From Lactarius indigo (taxonomy: Eukaryota; Basidiomycota; Agaricomycetes; Russulales; Russulaceae), in contig JAFKAC010000004.1 of the NCBI GenBank assembly GCA_025766275.1, positions 2,418,001 through 2,482,000 on the forward strand: a DNA stretch of 64,000 bases, in the 5' to 3' direction. Made by a program: the position numbers and the translations under genes. Of this stretch, positions 12,388 to 20,960 are shown in pieces. Numbering within the stretch: the stretch's first letter is position 1; each line of letters starts with the position of its first letter. Below the pieces are notes generated by a model. It saw only the letters and a list, made by a program, of their open reading frames with translations, did not search any database and had not been told where the DNA came from.

Positions 12388-12895
12388 TGTTACGCTCCAC
12401 CAGCGTTAGTCCGACTTGGACACTGTGAAGGCGTAATCAACTTAGCGGAGATAGGCGAATGGGGATCACGTGTCAACCCAACGCGAGCTGAACAGGGGCA
12501 CTCCGGCACACGCTGCAGCTTATCGTGAAGAAGTAGTATCCCTTGGTGGATACGAGTGGAGGCACACTTAGTCTGAACTAAGGCGAGAGCAAGAGTGAGT
12601 CGAGTGGTGGATTGAAGAAGACCAAGATGGGGACTCTTGGTCTTCCGACACTACTACTTATACAGTTACTCGCGGGCTTTAAAGCGCCGCTTGAAATGGT
12701 AAGTAACCAATAGCGTAACTAGCTCGAACCCTAGTACAGCTATCCTAGGAATGAGTCATACATGAGTCACAATCACGTGTGAACTACTATGCTGACTGAT
12801 GCGATGTAAGAGTCCATGACTAATACTGATACCGGACCGTAGTCATAACCGGTCATGAGTCGTGTGTAATGAGTCACCAAGTCCGTACCGTAACA
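12388..12895 (-). repeat. E1 LTR, 3' LTR in element orientation
   Basis: This 508-bp repeat starts TGTTACG and ends CGTAACA on the plus strand. It contains three ATGAGTCA words (12751-12758, 12762-12769, 12869-12876) in the part that is U3 in element orientation. It is identical to 19674-20181 except at position 12884. Confidence 0.97.
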
Positions 12896-12908
12896 TTACC
12901 CCCTTTTC
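12896..12908 (-). other. E1 polypurine tract
   Basis: Directly inside the 3' LTR the element strand reads a purine run (gaaaagggggtaa). Such a tract primes plus-strand DNA synthesis in LTR retrotransposons. Confidence 0.75.
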
Positions 12909-12927
12909 AGGAGTGAGGCCCACCTCA

Positions 12928-13479
12928 CTAGTCCGCTACCGATTCTTGCCTCATCCGCTCCGCTTCATCTTCCATCCGCGCCAATATGTTAGCTCTTTCG
13001 AGGCGATAGAGACTGTCCTTTTTGTCCGCCGCTGCCATCTCCTTATCCATCTGCAACTGCCGAATCCTCTTCTCCAGTTGGTCCTCGGCAAATGCGAACT
13101 GCCGGAACCTACGCAGTTCTTGAGTGAGAGTGACATCCCCAATGCGCATGAGCAGCAGGTCAGTGGGGTGTCGATCGCGGAGCATGAAATACTCCTCATG
13201 CGGGATGAACGCGCGGTTGTTCTTCGGGAGATGGGGTGTGGCGTAGAGGGGTTTTCCGTAGAGGAAGCCCGATCCCGGAACTAGTCCGAGTACGAAGGGG
13301 TCTCCTCCTCGGATAACCTGTACGTGAGATGCTTGTACCGTCGGTCCGTTGGGGAGTTTGATCGGGAACGGAATGTAATCGGGTCCTCGATTGACCCGGA
13401 ACCCTTCAGGGATGACGAGTCGGGTTGCTGGGTCTCGTTCGCCCATTGGTGTATAACGAGCCGCTTGTGCCACGGCGAC
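12928..13479 (-). pseudogene. C-terminal module of E1 Pol, cut off by an in-frame TGA
   Basis: It is in the same frame as pol, directly after the TGA at 13480-13482. It carries an IPEGFRVNRGP...ASHVQV block, a LYGKPLYATPH block and a terminal coiled-coil-like DSLYRLERA region, all with counterparts at the end of E2 Pol (residues about 1420-1581). In E2 the position of the stop is an arginine codon. Without readthrough this module is lost from E1 Pol. Confidence 0.75.
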
Positions 13480-14129
13480 TCATCCCCTGTGTAGAGGTCC
13501 CCCCGCTGCGTCGACGAGGAAGGGAGTGGCGGCTGGATCTTCAGCGTAGAATTCATGATTGAGGAATGCGTGCCTGATGGGGTAGTGGTCTCCAAGCTCG
13601 TCTTCATCCTCATCCTCGTCCAATACTCCCTCCGTTCCTTCATCATTCGGCGTCGGCAGGCGGCGATATGCAGTTGCTCCCGCTGCCACCGCGCCGCCAT
13701 TTCTTTCCATTCTTGCTCGTACTTCTGCATAGCGTTCGGTGGCTTCACCGCGCGGGACAGCTGCTTGAAGCCGAAACAACTCGTCTTCGGTGAGGAAGGC
13801 TTCGGGCTCACCGGTGTTGGGGTTTGTGAGGGCATACATTGGCGGAGGTGCTGGTTGAGTTGTTGCTGGATCGTTGTCGACAACTCCCTGTACGGGCATA
13901 GGGAATCGTTGCAGTGTCTGGTGCAGTTCTTCACTAGTGATAGGGCCGTCTTCCTCATGCTGCAGGGTGGTACCACTTCCAGCCGCAACTCCAACGGTTG
14001 CGGCGATGTCAGTGGTGTCGGGGTTGACAAGTGTGGCGGAGGAGTCGTTGATGAGGGTAGAGAGGAGTGCGAGCTGGTCATTGTGTCGAGTAGAGGACAT
14101 GGGATGAATGGATGATGGGGACTTATCAC
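13281..14129 (-). CDS. Overlapping +1-frame ORF at the pol 3' end of E1
   Basis: This 282-codon frame lies entirely within the Pol frame and is shifted +1. It is similar to a frame in the same relative phase in E2 (61136-61852). The two share a Trp-rich basic stretch (pattern W..xAA.WQ.EQL..AA....M.E.R..W, 16 of 30 aligned residues identical, against 11 of 30 in the Pol frame for the corresponding stretch) and a shared C-terminal GSG-x-I-(E/D)-DPITF motif. No other known gene is recognised. It may be a real accessory gene or a by-product of homologous pol DNA; how it would be translated is not visible. Confidence 0.4.
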   Translation of the reverse strand: MISPHHPFIPCPLLDTMTSSHSSLPSSTTPPPHLSTPTPLTSPQPLELRLEVVPPCSMRKTALSLVKNCTRHCNDSLCPYRELSTTIQQQLNQHLRQCMPSQTPTPVSPKPSSPKTSCFGFKQLSRAVKPPNAMQKYEQEWKEMAARWQREQLHIAACRRRMMKERREYWTRMRMKTSLETTTPSGTHSSIMNSTLKIQPPLPSSSTQRGDLYTGDESPWHKRLVIHQWANETQQPDSSSLKGSGSIEDPITFRSRSNSPTDRRYKHLTYRLSEEETPSYSD

Positions 14130-17100
14130 GACAAAGGGTCCTCCTTATATGCGTTTCCCTGTCGGGGTTGGAATGTTTGAACTCCCGAATGGCTTCGTCG
14201 GCAAATACGTCATCCTTATCTATCCATTGATTGTCTGAGTCAGGATAGCCCCTCCATCTGACGAGATATTGCAGCCGACGCCTTCTGCCGAATCGCCGAG
14301 AGTCCAGAATCTTCTCGACCTCATATTCTTCTTCGTTATCAACCAAATCAGGTGGTGGGCGCTGATAGTTTGGTCCGTGCGTGGGTGTTTCGCGATAAGG
14401 TGTGAGAAGATCTATGTGGAAGACGTCATGGATGCTCCACTGCGTGGGAAGTTCAAGGCGATAGTTGACAGGAGACATCACCTGGATGACCTTAAATGGT
14501 CCATGTCGTTTGGCCGCTAGTTTTGCGGTTGGTTGGTGAGTACGTAAGTGGCGCCCTTCTAGCCATACAGAGTCGCCTTCCTTGAGTTTGGGCGTATCTT
14601 TATGCTTGACCCATGACTTCTGCGCCCTGAGCATACAGGAGAAGGCACGCTGTCGCGCCTGTTTGAACTGGTCTAGCCTTAAGGATACTTGCGGGATAGG
14701 GGAAGGTCTATCGGTCCAATCAGCGCGAGGGTTGAACCCCGATAAGAGGAAGAAGGGGGACTCCCGTGTAGTTTCATTGGGCCAATTGTTATGCGTGAAT
14801 TCTGCCATAGGCAGATAACGGACCCAGTCATCCTGTCGCTCGTTTACCCAGAAGCGGAGATATTGCTCCAGCCACTGATTTGTTCGTTCCGATTGGCCGT
14901 CGGTTCTAGGGTGGTAAGCGGTCGAGATGTTTTGGCTGATGCCGAGAATTTTGCATATCTCTCGCATGAACTTGGAGGCGAAGCGAGGATCTCGATCACT
15001 GATGATACGCGAGGGGAGTCCGAATCGTGGGAAAACATGAGAGACGTACAGGGCCGCTGTTCCTTCAGCGGTTATTTCTTCGTTACAAGGGATGAAAACG
15101 GCAGCTTTGGTGCAGTCGTGATCTGTTATCGTTAGAATGGAGTCATAGCCACGAGAGGTGGGGAGTTTAGTAATGAAGTCCACCGCGATGGTCTCGAATG
15201 GCAGGGCTTCCGGCTTCGGATAGATGGGTTGTAAAGGTGCTCTGATGGGGCAAAGGTTGACTTTGTGCCGTTGGCATTCTGCGCAGCCTTTGATGTAGTC
15301 TGTGACGTCATTCCTCATCTGCGGCCACCAGTAATGTCGCGTGGTAAGTTGAAGGGTACGTTTAATGCCGGGATGTCCATATACGGGAGAATCGTGGTGG
15401 GCAGCAATGATGGTGCGTTTGTCGTGGATACCGCCGGTAACTACTCGGCGCCCCTCCTTGTACCACGTTCCTTCGATATCTTTTAGCCTGTGAGCGTCAA
15501 CCCAAGGCCTCAACTTAGCTATGTCCTGTTCATAAACCGGATGTTCCGGGGTCATTTCGGCCGGTAGGATTTCAGGTCTCCAGTGTGGATGTCGTGGTTC
15601 TTCTAGTGAGGTGGCACGTGCGAAGACGCTTTCCGGTAATACCATTATTCCTTCGTTGTCGTTTTCCCCTTGATCGTAATCGGGTCTTCGTGACAGTGCG
15701 TCGGCACGTCCGTTGGAAGTTCCCTTAATGTGGTGAATCTCAAAGTCATATTCTGAGAGTTCAAGCACTTCCCTGGCCACGCGTCTACTGATCTTCTGGG
15801 GTGATTTCCAATATTGTAGGTTGAGGTGGTCGGAAAATACTTTGATCTTGTGGGGAGAACCCGCTAGAAGGGGTCTCCAATGACGGAAAGCTTTGACAAT
15901 CGCCAGGAGTTCGAGGTCATAAATGTCGTAGTTTCTTTCGGCTTCGTTGAGGGTGGATGAGTAGTAGCCGATGGGGTGTCGCTTGCCGTCTGCTTTGCGT
16001 TGTAGGAGAACGGCTCCGGTAGCAAACCCTGATGCGTCAACTTCTAGTTCAAATTGTTGGGTAAGGTCCGGGTGTGCGAGAACAGGTTCACTGGTGACAA
16101 GGGTCTTGAGGTCTTGGAACGCCTTTTCTTCCTCTGTTCCCCAGCGCCATTCGGTGTCTTTGCGTGTAAGTTTGTTAAGAGGTCGCGCCTTGGTCGCGAA
16201 TCCTCGTATAAAGGGTCGGTAAAAATTGCAAAAACCAAGGAAGGAGCGGACGTCCTTAACTTTGGTTGGCGTAGGCCAATCTTTAATGCCCGAAATTTTG
16301 ACGGGGTCCATGCGCGTCACCCCCTTTTCAAGGATTACCCCCAGGTAATCCATGCGTGGAGAGTGGAAGAGACATTTTTCGAGCTTGTAGTATAGATCGT
16401 GCTCGGCGGATACGCGGAGTACGTCCTTGACCGCTTCGATGTGATCTGGTAGCGAGTGATTAAGTCCTGTGGCAATGCCAATGTCGTCCATGTAGACCCG
16501 GATGACCGTTCCTCGCTTTTCGTGTTTTGCGATGATATCCCTGAAGATGAAATTCATCATGGTCTGGAACGTCGCTGGGGAGTTGGTTAAGCCGAAAAAC
16601 ATCACCGTTGGTTCGAATAGTCCGTATCGCGTTTTGAACGCCGCTTTTTCTTCGTCTCCCTCTTTAATGCGTACATTATTGTACCCCCACCTAACGTCGA
16701 GTTTGGTATAAATGTGGGCGTTACTGAGGTCTGTAATAAGGTCGGAGATGAGGGGGAGCGGATATTGATTGCGGATGGTAACGGCATTGATTTTGCGGTA
16801 GTCTTGGACAGGTCGTAATTTGCCATCCTTCTTTTTGATAAAGAAGAAGGATGATGCGTATGGGGATTTGGAAGGTCGTATATACCCCTTTTTCAATTGT
16901 TCGTCGATCCATTCGCGCAATTTCTTGTCTTCTTCTTGAGTCATGGGGTATATTTTGCAGTCGATAGCGTCAGCTGTTCCTGGTTTGAATTCGATGGCGT
17001 GATCCCAGGGCCTGCTGGGCGGGAACCTGTCCGATGCTTCTTCACTGAAGAGGCGTTCGAATTCGCGGTACTCGGGAGGTAACTCAGCTTTGGTGACATA

Positions 17101-17793
17101 TTGCTGCGCAGCAATAGCGAGGTCGGTGGCTGTTGCTCTAATTCGACATCCTTCGTCGAATTGTTGTCGTTGTTCGTCGGTGATGACACAGGAGTGTACC
17201 ACCTCATAGTCATCGTTCTGGACTTTAACTGTTGCTATCACGGGTGCTGTTTTGATGTAAGGATTGACTGATCGAATAATAATAGGGAGCATATCTTCGT
17301 GTATAGCCGCTTGTGACCACTTGATATGTGGGTCATAAATAGCAAGCCAGGGGTACCCTAGCACGATGTCTTCGTTGCCAATGTCTGTAATAAGGAAGCG
17401 GATTTCCTTGTGAATGCCTTTAGTTTGGACGTCAACATCTGTATAGTGGGTGATACGCCCCGATTTGTTTTCTGTATTGTCAATGTTCCATATTTTTTTT
17501 GGGACTTCGAGTAGTTTGGTCCCAAGCCCCATCCTTTTTGCGAATGATGGTTTCATGAAGCAATGGGTTGCTCCTGAGTCGACTAATGCGCGTATATCGG
17601 CCATTGCGTAACTGGTGCGAATCGATACTGGGACTCTCATAGAACGGTAGCGAGTCATGATTACACTGTTACAATTAACTGCCCTCACCCAGGCCGATGG
17701 GTTCAGGCGTCCTGAAAACCCTCCTTCTTCCACAATTGTTGGAGGATGATGTCTTTTACATCGTCCGATTCTCCTGCTACTCCGTTGAGCCAA
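13480..17793 (-). CDS. pol: E1 Pol polyprotein: protease, reverse transcriptase, RNase H, integrase, chromodomain
   Basis: The frame has 1437 codons to a TGA and overlaps the gag end by 91 nt in the -1 frame, so it is expected to be made as Gag-Pol by frameshifting. Visible motifs are the protease DSGAT (residue 72), the reverse transcriptase YMDD (residue 434), an RNase H block beginning LEVDASG, the integrase H-H-C-C finger (CAECQ), the integrase catalytic D872, D933 and E969 (D,D35E), and a chromodomain (YEVEKILDSR ... WRGYPDSDNQW, about residues 1155-1205). An acidic Asp/Glu linker follows. The same frame continues past the TGA to 12928 with a module that matches the C-terminus of E2 Pol. 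The stop therefore looks like a recent mutation of an arginine codon, giving an original length near 1621 residues. No intron is needed. Confidence 0.95.
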   Translation of the reverse strand: MAQRSSRRIGRCKRHHPPTIVEEGGFSGRLNPSAWVRAVNCNSVIMTRYRSMRVPVSIRTSYAMADIRALVDSGATHCFMKPSFAKRMGLGTKLLEVPKKIWNIDNTENKSGRITHYTDVDVQTKGIHKEIRFLITDIGNEDIVLGYPWLAIYDPHIKWSQAAIHEDMLPIIIRSVNPYIKTAPVIATVKVQNDDYEVVHSCVITDEQRQQFDEGCRIRATATDLAIAAQQYVTKAELPPEYREFERLFSEEASDRFPPSRPWDHAIEFKPGTADAIDCKIYPMTQEEDKKLREWIDEQLKKGYIRPSKSPYASSFFFIKKKDGKLRPVQDYRKINAVTIRNQYPLPLISDLITDLSNAHIYTKLDVRWGYNNVRIKEGDEEKAAFKTRYGLFEPTVMFFGLTNSPATFQTMMNFIFRDIIAKHEKRGTVIRVYMDDIGIATGLNHSLPDHIEAVKDVLRVSAEHDLYYKLEKCLFHSPRMDYLGVILEKGVTRMDPVKISGIKDWPTPTKVKDVRSFLGFCNFYRPFIRGFATKARPLNKLTRKDTEWRWGTEEEKAFQDLKTLVTSEPVLAHPDLTQQFELEVDASGFATGAVLLQRKADGKRHPIGYYSSTLNEAERNYDIYDLELLAIVKAFRHWRPLLAGSPHKIKVFSDHLNLQYWKSPQKISRRVAREVLELSEYDFEIHHIKGTSNGRADALSRRPDYDQGENDNEGIMVLPESVFARATSLEEPRHPHWRPEILPAEMTPEHPVYEQDIAKLRPWVDAHRLKDIEGTWYKEGRRVVTGGIHDKRTIIAAHHDSPVYGHPGIKRTLQLTTRHYWWPQMRNDVTDYIKGCAECQRHKVNLCPIRAPLQPIYPKPEALPFETIAVDFITKLPTSRGYDSILTITDHDCTKAAVFIPCNEEITAEGTAALYVSHVFPRFGLPSRIISDRDPRFASKFMREICKILGISQNISTAYHPRTDGQSERTNQWLEQYLRFWVNERQDDWVRYLPMAEFTHNNWPNETTRESPFFLLSGFNPRADWTDRPSPIPQVSLRLDQFKQARQRAFSCMLRAQKSWVKHKDTPKLKEGDSVWLEGRHLRTHQPTAKLAAKRHGPFKVIQVMSPVNYRLELPTQWSIHDVFHIDLLTPYRETPTHGPNYQRPPPDLVDNEEEYEVEKILDSRRFGRRRRLQYLVRWRGYPDSDNQWIDKDDVFADEAIREFKHSNPDRETHIRRTLCRDKSPSSIHPMSSTRHNDQLALLSTLINDSSATLVNPDTTDIAATVGVAAGSGTTLQHEEDGPITSEELHQTLQRFPMPVQGVVDNDPATTQPAPPPMYALTNPNTGEPEAFLTEDELFRLQAAVPRGEATERYAEVRARMERNGGAVAAGATAYRRLPTPNDEGTEGVLDEDEDEDELGDHYPIRHAFLNHEFYAEDPAATPFLVDAAGGPLHRG

Positions 17794-19652
17794 CCGTTGG
17801 CGCGCTGTTGAGGGGGCACATCTTGAACCGCCCTAGTAGCGACTTCGGGTTCTTGTTGATGATAGTCGGTGTCAATATACCGACTAGTGGATGCTTGGGG
17901 TTGGTAGTCTCCCCGTGGTTGTCTACAGTCTCGTGCCATATGCCCATCTTTTCTGCAGTTATAGCAAGTGACTGGCCTTTGATTGTTACGCCCTCCTCCT
18001 CTCTGTAGAAATCCTCCTCTTGGTCGATACGGGGGACGAGGGGCGAGTATGTCTTCGGCCCCTGCAAGTCGCCCGCGGATTCGATCCGCAGAAGTATCCA
18101 TAGCATTTGGATCTCGGGGTAAATTCCTCGGTTGCCAAGAACTTCGTGGTGGTCCTTGCCACTGTCGTGACTGGCGGGGTCGTCCTTGTCCTGGGGGAAC
18201 TCCTTTGTTTAACACCGCCTTGAGGTGAAGGTATTGTTGTTGGCGAGTGGTAGCTGCTTCTTTCCATTCACGGTAGTTGCGGGGATTGTCGAGGGTGTAG
18301 GCCTTTTCATATAGGTCTTTTGGCAGTCCACTCGCAAATAGGTCCAATGTCTGGGGGTCATCGAGTCTGTACTGAGCGCGGCGTATGAGCTGTTCGAATT
18401 GGGTGCAATACTCATCTAGATTGCCTCCAATCATTTTAACTCCCTTTTTGAGTTCGTATTGGGCTTGTTCTTGCTCCATAGTATTTCGGAAGCGCTGCAT
18501 GAAGCTGCGCGTGACTTCGTTCCATAATCCTTCACTGGTACGGGGTATTCCGGCTTGTATCTGGCCATTGAGCCAAGTAAGCATGGCTAATACCCATTCG
18601 CTAACGTTAACGCCTTTGATGTAAGAGAGGAAGAGTAGGGCGCGTCGGTACGGAGTTGCCATGATGCCTTCGTCGGCATTCATGCCCCAGTAGACATGCC
18701 ATTGAGTAAGGAACACTTCTACTTTGGCGCGTTCTCCGTCAAATACTGTTGGTGCTTCGCCAGCTAATTTGTTACTAGGAGGGATAATGGGACCTGCACC
18801 TGGTAATCCTCCTCCCGGTAGTCCTCCTCCGGGTGGCCCTCCTGGGAATCCTCCAGGGAACCCTCCAAATCCGGGTCCTCTTGATGGGGGTCCTCCTCCT
18901 CCTGGTAACTCAGGGGGTCCTCCTCCTCCTCCACTAGGAGGGTCTGCTACGTCCGGTCCGATGGCTCGGTGGATTGCTACGTCGTCGTCGGTCATCCGAT
19001 GACCAGTGTAAGGGTCGATAGGGGCTAGATTGGCTCGGGATTCTTCCGCTATGCGTCTCTGCTCTTCCAGGGCTATTTGATCTCTTGCTTCGGCAGTAAG
19101 GACTTCTTCGTGCGTAATAGTGGCAGTGGCCATTGCGACTGCTGGACTGTGAATGTGGATTACTTCTGGTTCGGGCTGGTGAATGGTGAGGGACTCAGTT
19201 CGTTGTATGATGTGGTCTCCAATGGCTCCCAGGCTAGCTTCTTCTGCTGGTGTGGTTCCTCTGCTTGGTGACTGGCTTTCGGAGGCTTCTTCTCCACTAA
19301 TTCCTTCGTCTGTATGTTCTTGTGCTTGTCCGTCAATGGGACCGTAATCTGCCCGGCTATTGAGCTCTCTGGTGTCGATGTCGCAGTTGTAGTTTCTCCC
19401 AGCTGGTCGTACGATGTCCCAGCGATGATCTATGGGGTTCCAAGTAATCTCGGTCCAACAGAGGTGTTCGAAATTGAACTCAACGGGTCGGAAACGGTTA
19501 GGACCGTTAAACTCTACAAAATACCCGGTGTCTTCTCCCCGCTCTCTCCACTGGGCTGCTCCCAGGAATCTTGTTGGTACGTTGCGATCTCCTCGTCGTT
19601 CAATATGGTAAGGACGGAAAGACGTCCACTGGTCTCTAGTTGAGTACGCCAC
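17703..19652 (-). CDS. gag: E1 Gag with N-terminal extension lacking any ATG
   Basis: The frame is 649 codons if counted from the GTG at 19652, which aligns with the E2 GTG. The first ATG in any sense frame is at 19133, 173 codons in. Residues 1-110 form a conserved domain shared with E2 (TRDQWTSFRPY, GYFVEFNGP, FRPVEFNF). Acidic and Gly/Pro-rich linkers follow, then a Gag capsid-like region (VFLTQWHVYWG ... YCTQFEQLIRRA ... LFASGLP) and a CCHC zinc knuckle C-x2-C-x4-H-x4-C near residues 563-576. It would form the virus-like particle and bind RNA. The end overlaps pol, with the slippery heptamer 13 nt before the stop. Confidence 0.93.
   Translation of the reverse strand: MAYSTRDQWTSFRPYHIERRGDRNVPTRFLGAAQWRERGEDTGYFVEFNGPNRFRPVEFNFEHLCWTEITWNPIDHRWDIVRPAGRNYNCDIDTRELNSRADYGPIDGQAQEHTDEGISGEEASESQSPSRGTTPAEEASLGAIGDHIIQRTESLTIHQPEPEVIHIHSPAVAMATATITHEEVLTAEARDQIALEEQRRIAEESRANLAPIDPYTGHRMTDDDVAIHRAIGPDVADPPSGGGGGPPELPGGGGPPSRGPGFGGFPGGFPGGPPGGGLPGGGLPGAGPIIPPSNKLAGEAPTVFDGERAKVEVFLTQWHVYWGMNADEGIMATPYRRALLFLSYIKGVNVSEWVLAMLTWLNGQIQAGIPRTSEGLWNEVTRSFMQRFRNTMEQEQAQYELKKGVKMIGGNLDEYCTQFEQLIRRAQYRLDDPQTLDLFASGLPKDLYEKAYTLDNPRNYREWKEAATTRQQQYLHLKAVLNKGVPPGQGRPRQSRQWQGPPRSSWQPRNLPRDPNAMDTSADRIRGRLAGAEDILAPRPPYRPRGGFLQRGGGRNNQRPVTCYNCRKDGHMARDCRQPRGDYQPQASTSRYIDTDYHQQEPEVATRAVQDVPPQQRANGWLNGVAGESDDVKDIILQQLWKKEGFQDA
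17715..17721 (-). promoter_or_regulatory. E1 gag-pol -1 frameshift slippery heptamer
   Basis: The element strand reads G GGT TTT in the gag frame, an X XXY YYZ heptamer, inside the gag-pol overlap and just before the gag TGA. Pol is in the -1 frame. The same heptamer is at the same place in E2. Confidence 0.75.
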
Positions 19653-19660
19653 GTTTGAGG

Positions 19661-19671
19661 ATCTTGGTCTT
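19661..19671 (-). other. E1 primer binding site (self-priming type)
   Basis: Two nucleotides inside the 5' LTR the element strand reads aagaccaagat. This is exactly complementary over 11 nt to atcttggtctt in the LTR at 19914-19904. In Tf1-type elements the mRNA 5' end folds back to prime reverse transcription, and 11 nt is the pairing length described for Tf1. Confidence 0.75.
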
Positions 19672-19673
19672 AA

Positions 19674-20181
19674 TGTTACGCTCCACCAGCGTTAGTCCGA
19701 CTTGGACACTGTGAAGGCGTAATCAACTTAGCGGAGATAGGCGAATGGGGATCACGTGTCAACCCAACGCGAGCTGAACAGGGGCACTCCGGCACACGCT
19801 GCAGCTTATCGTGAAGAAGTAGTATCCCTTGGTGGATACGAGTGGAGGCACACTTAGTCTGAACTAAGGCGAGAGCAAGAGTGAGTCGAGTGGTGGATTG
19901 AAGAAGACCAAGATGGGGACTCTTGGTCTTCCGACACTACTACTTATACAGTTACTCGCGGGCTTTAAAGCGCCGCTTGAAATGGTAAGTAACCAATAGC
20001 GTAACTAGCTCGAACCCTAGTACAGCTATCCTAGGAATGAGTCATACATGAGTCACAATCACGTGTGAACTACTATGCTGACTGATGCGATGTAAGAGTC
20101 CATGACTAATACTGATACCGGACCGTAGTCATAACCGGTCATGAGTCGTGTGTAATGAGTCACCAAGTCTGTACCGTAACA
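19674..20181 (-). repeat. E1 LTR, 5' LTR in element orientation
   Basis: This 508-bp LTR contains a TATA-like tataagta box, a hairpin and the inferred mRNA start at 19914. It has three ATGAGTCA words in U3. It differs from the other LTR only at 20170. Confidence 0.97.
19903..19931 (-). promoter_or_regulatory. E1 hairpin at the inferred transcription start
   Basis: The 11-bp arms gaagaccaaga and tcttggtcttc are separated by 7 nt. The downstream arm (element sense) holds most of the sequence that pairs with the primer site. A TATA-like box lies roughly 35 nt upstream. The start site is inferred from the primer-site match, not observed. Confidence 0.55.
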
Positions 20182-20599
20182 CGTGCCTGCCTGTGGACGA
20201 CGATGAGGAGAGCGATGGCACACAGGCAGATGAGGAGCCTCTCACAGGATCAAGGGTGCGTGCGGGCCTGGTGAATGTTGATGTGCATTGGCGGAGTGTG
20301 GTAGTCACCACCTCGTGGTGGTCTCTGATTGAGGTCAACAAGGGTCGACGACACAGCATGCTCGTGTGATGAAAGGAAACACTCTCCCCATCACAAGCCA
20401 GGTACGTCTCACAAGCTTCCGGTCACCTTCGCTGCCATTGCTAATGGCGCTCCCGATACCTCGACACTGTCCACAGGTCACGCGAGCTATCATGTCACCA
20501 TCACCTCCAATCCTCATTAGACATTCCCTACAACACAGCATCAGGGTACATGCAAGCCACCACGACCGCATGTGTCTAATAATCATTGTGTGTAGTTTG
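20182..20599. other. Flank of E1; short unassigned open frame
   Basis: A frame directly after the LTR (to about 20369) encodes an acidic stretch followed by a hydrophobic Trp-containing segment. It might be the remains of a gene split by E1. No counterpart is seen on the other side of E1, and I do not recognise it. Confidence 0.3.
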
Positions 20600-20960
20600 A
20601 TGGGAGATTAATAAAAGGGGATTAGAATATAAGACGAAAATAATAATAGTTTGAATATTGGTAAGAGAATAAGAAGGAAGATAAGACAGGCAATAAGAAA
20701 GAAGATAATTACAGTATTCTTATAATGTATATTATATTTATAATGTCTATTATAATCTTATTGTGATTTATAATCAGGTGATCGATCTGGTAATACCACG
20801 TGTTCCTTTTAATAAATTCCGAGGCCTTATGATTGATTATAATGCAACTGACAGATCTGACAAGCGAATTATAAAGTTGTTTATAAGAACTCACGATCTC
20901 TTAGATGAGTTATAAGGTTTGGGTGACATTATATCACATTATGTCATTATAATTTATTAT
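20600..20960. other. AT-rich island dense in ATTATAA
   Basis: Words such as tataatgt, attataat and ttataatc repeat through this stretch. It resembles the island at 2901-3125 in composition. No genes are visible. Confidence 0.5.

Larger units (their letters stand above)
12388..20181 (-). mobile_element. Ty3/Gypsy chromodomain LTR retrotransposon E1, full length (7794 bp)
   Basis: Two 508-bp LTRs with perfect 7-bp ends (TGTTACG...CGTAACA) flank gag, pol and an overlapping ORF on the minus strand. The LTRs differ at one position (12884 C, 20170 T; a CpG transition), so insertion was very recent. A self-priming primer site, a polypurine tract, a slippery site and a chromodomain at the Pol C-terminus place it with chromoviruses of the Tf1/sushi type. 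The outer flanks do not show a clean target duplication (ccatg on the left, cgtgc on the right), unlike the other two LTR insertions here. The Pol frame has one in-frame TGA near its end (13480-13482). Confidence 0.97.

Noticed and set aside
12928..13473. Separate third gene of E1 starting at 13473
   Set aside because: It is in the same frame as pol directly after a single TGA, has no ATG start there, and E2 encodes the same module as the end of Pol.
12388..20181. Nested insertion of two elements in E1
   Set aside because: The LTRs are 507/508 identical and gag-pol is collinear with E2; a single element explains everything.
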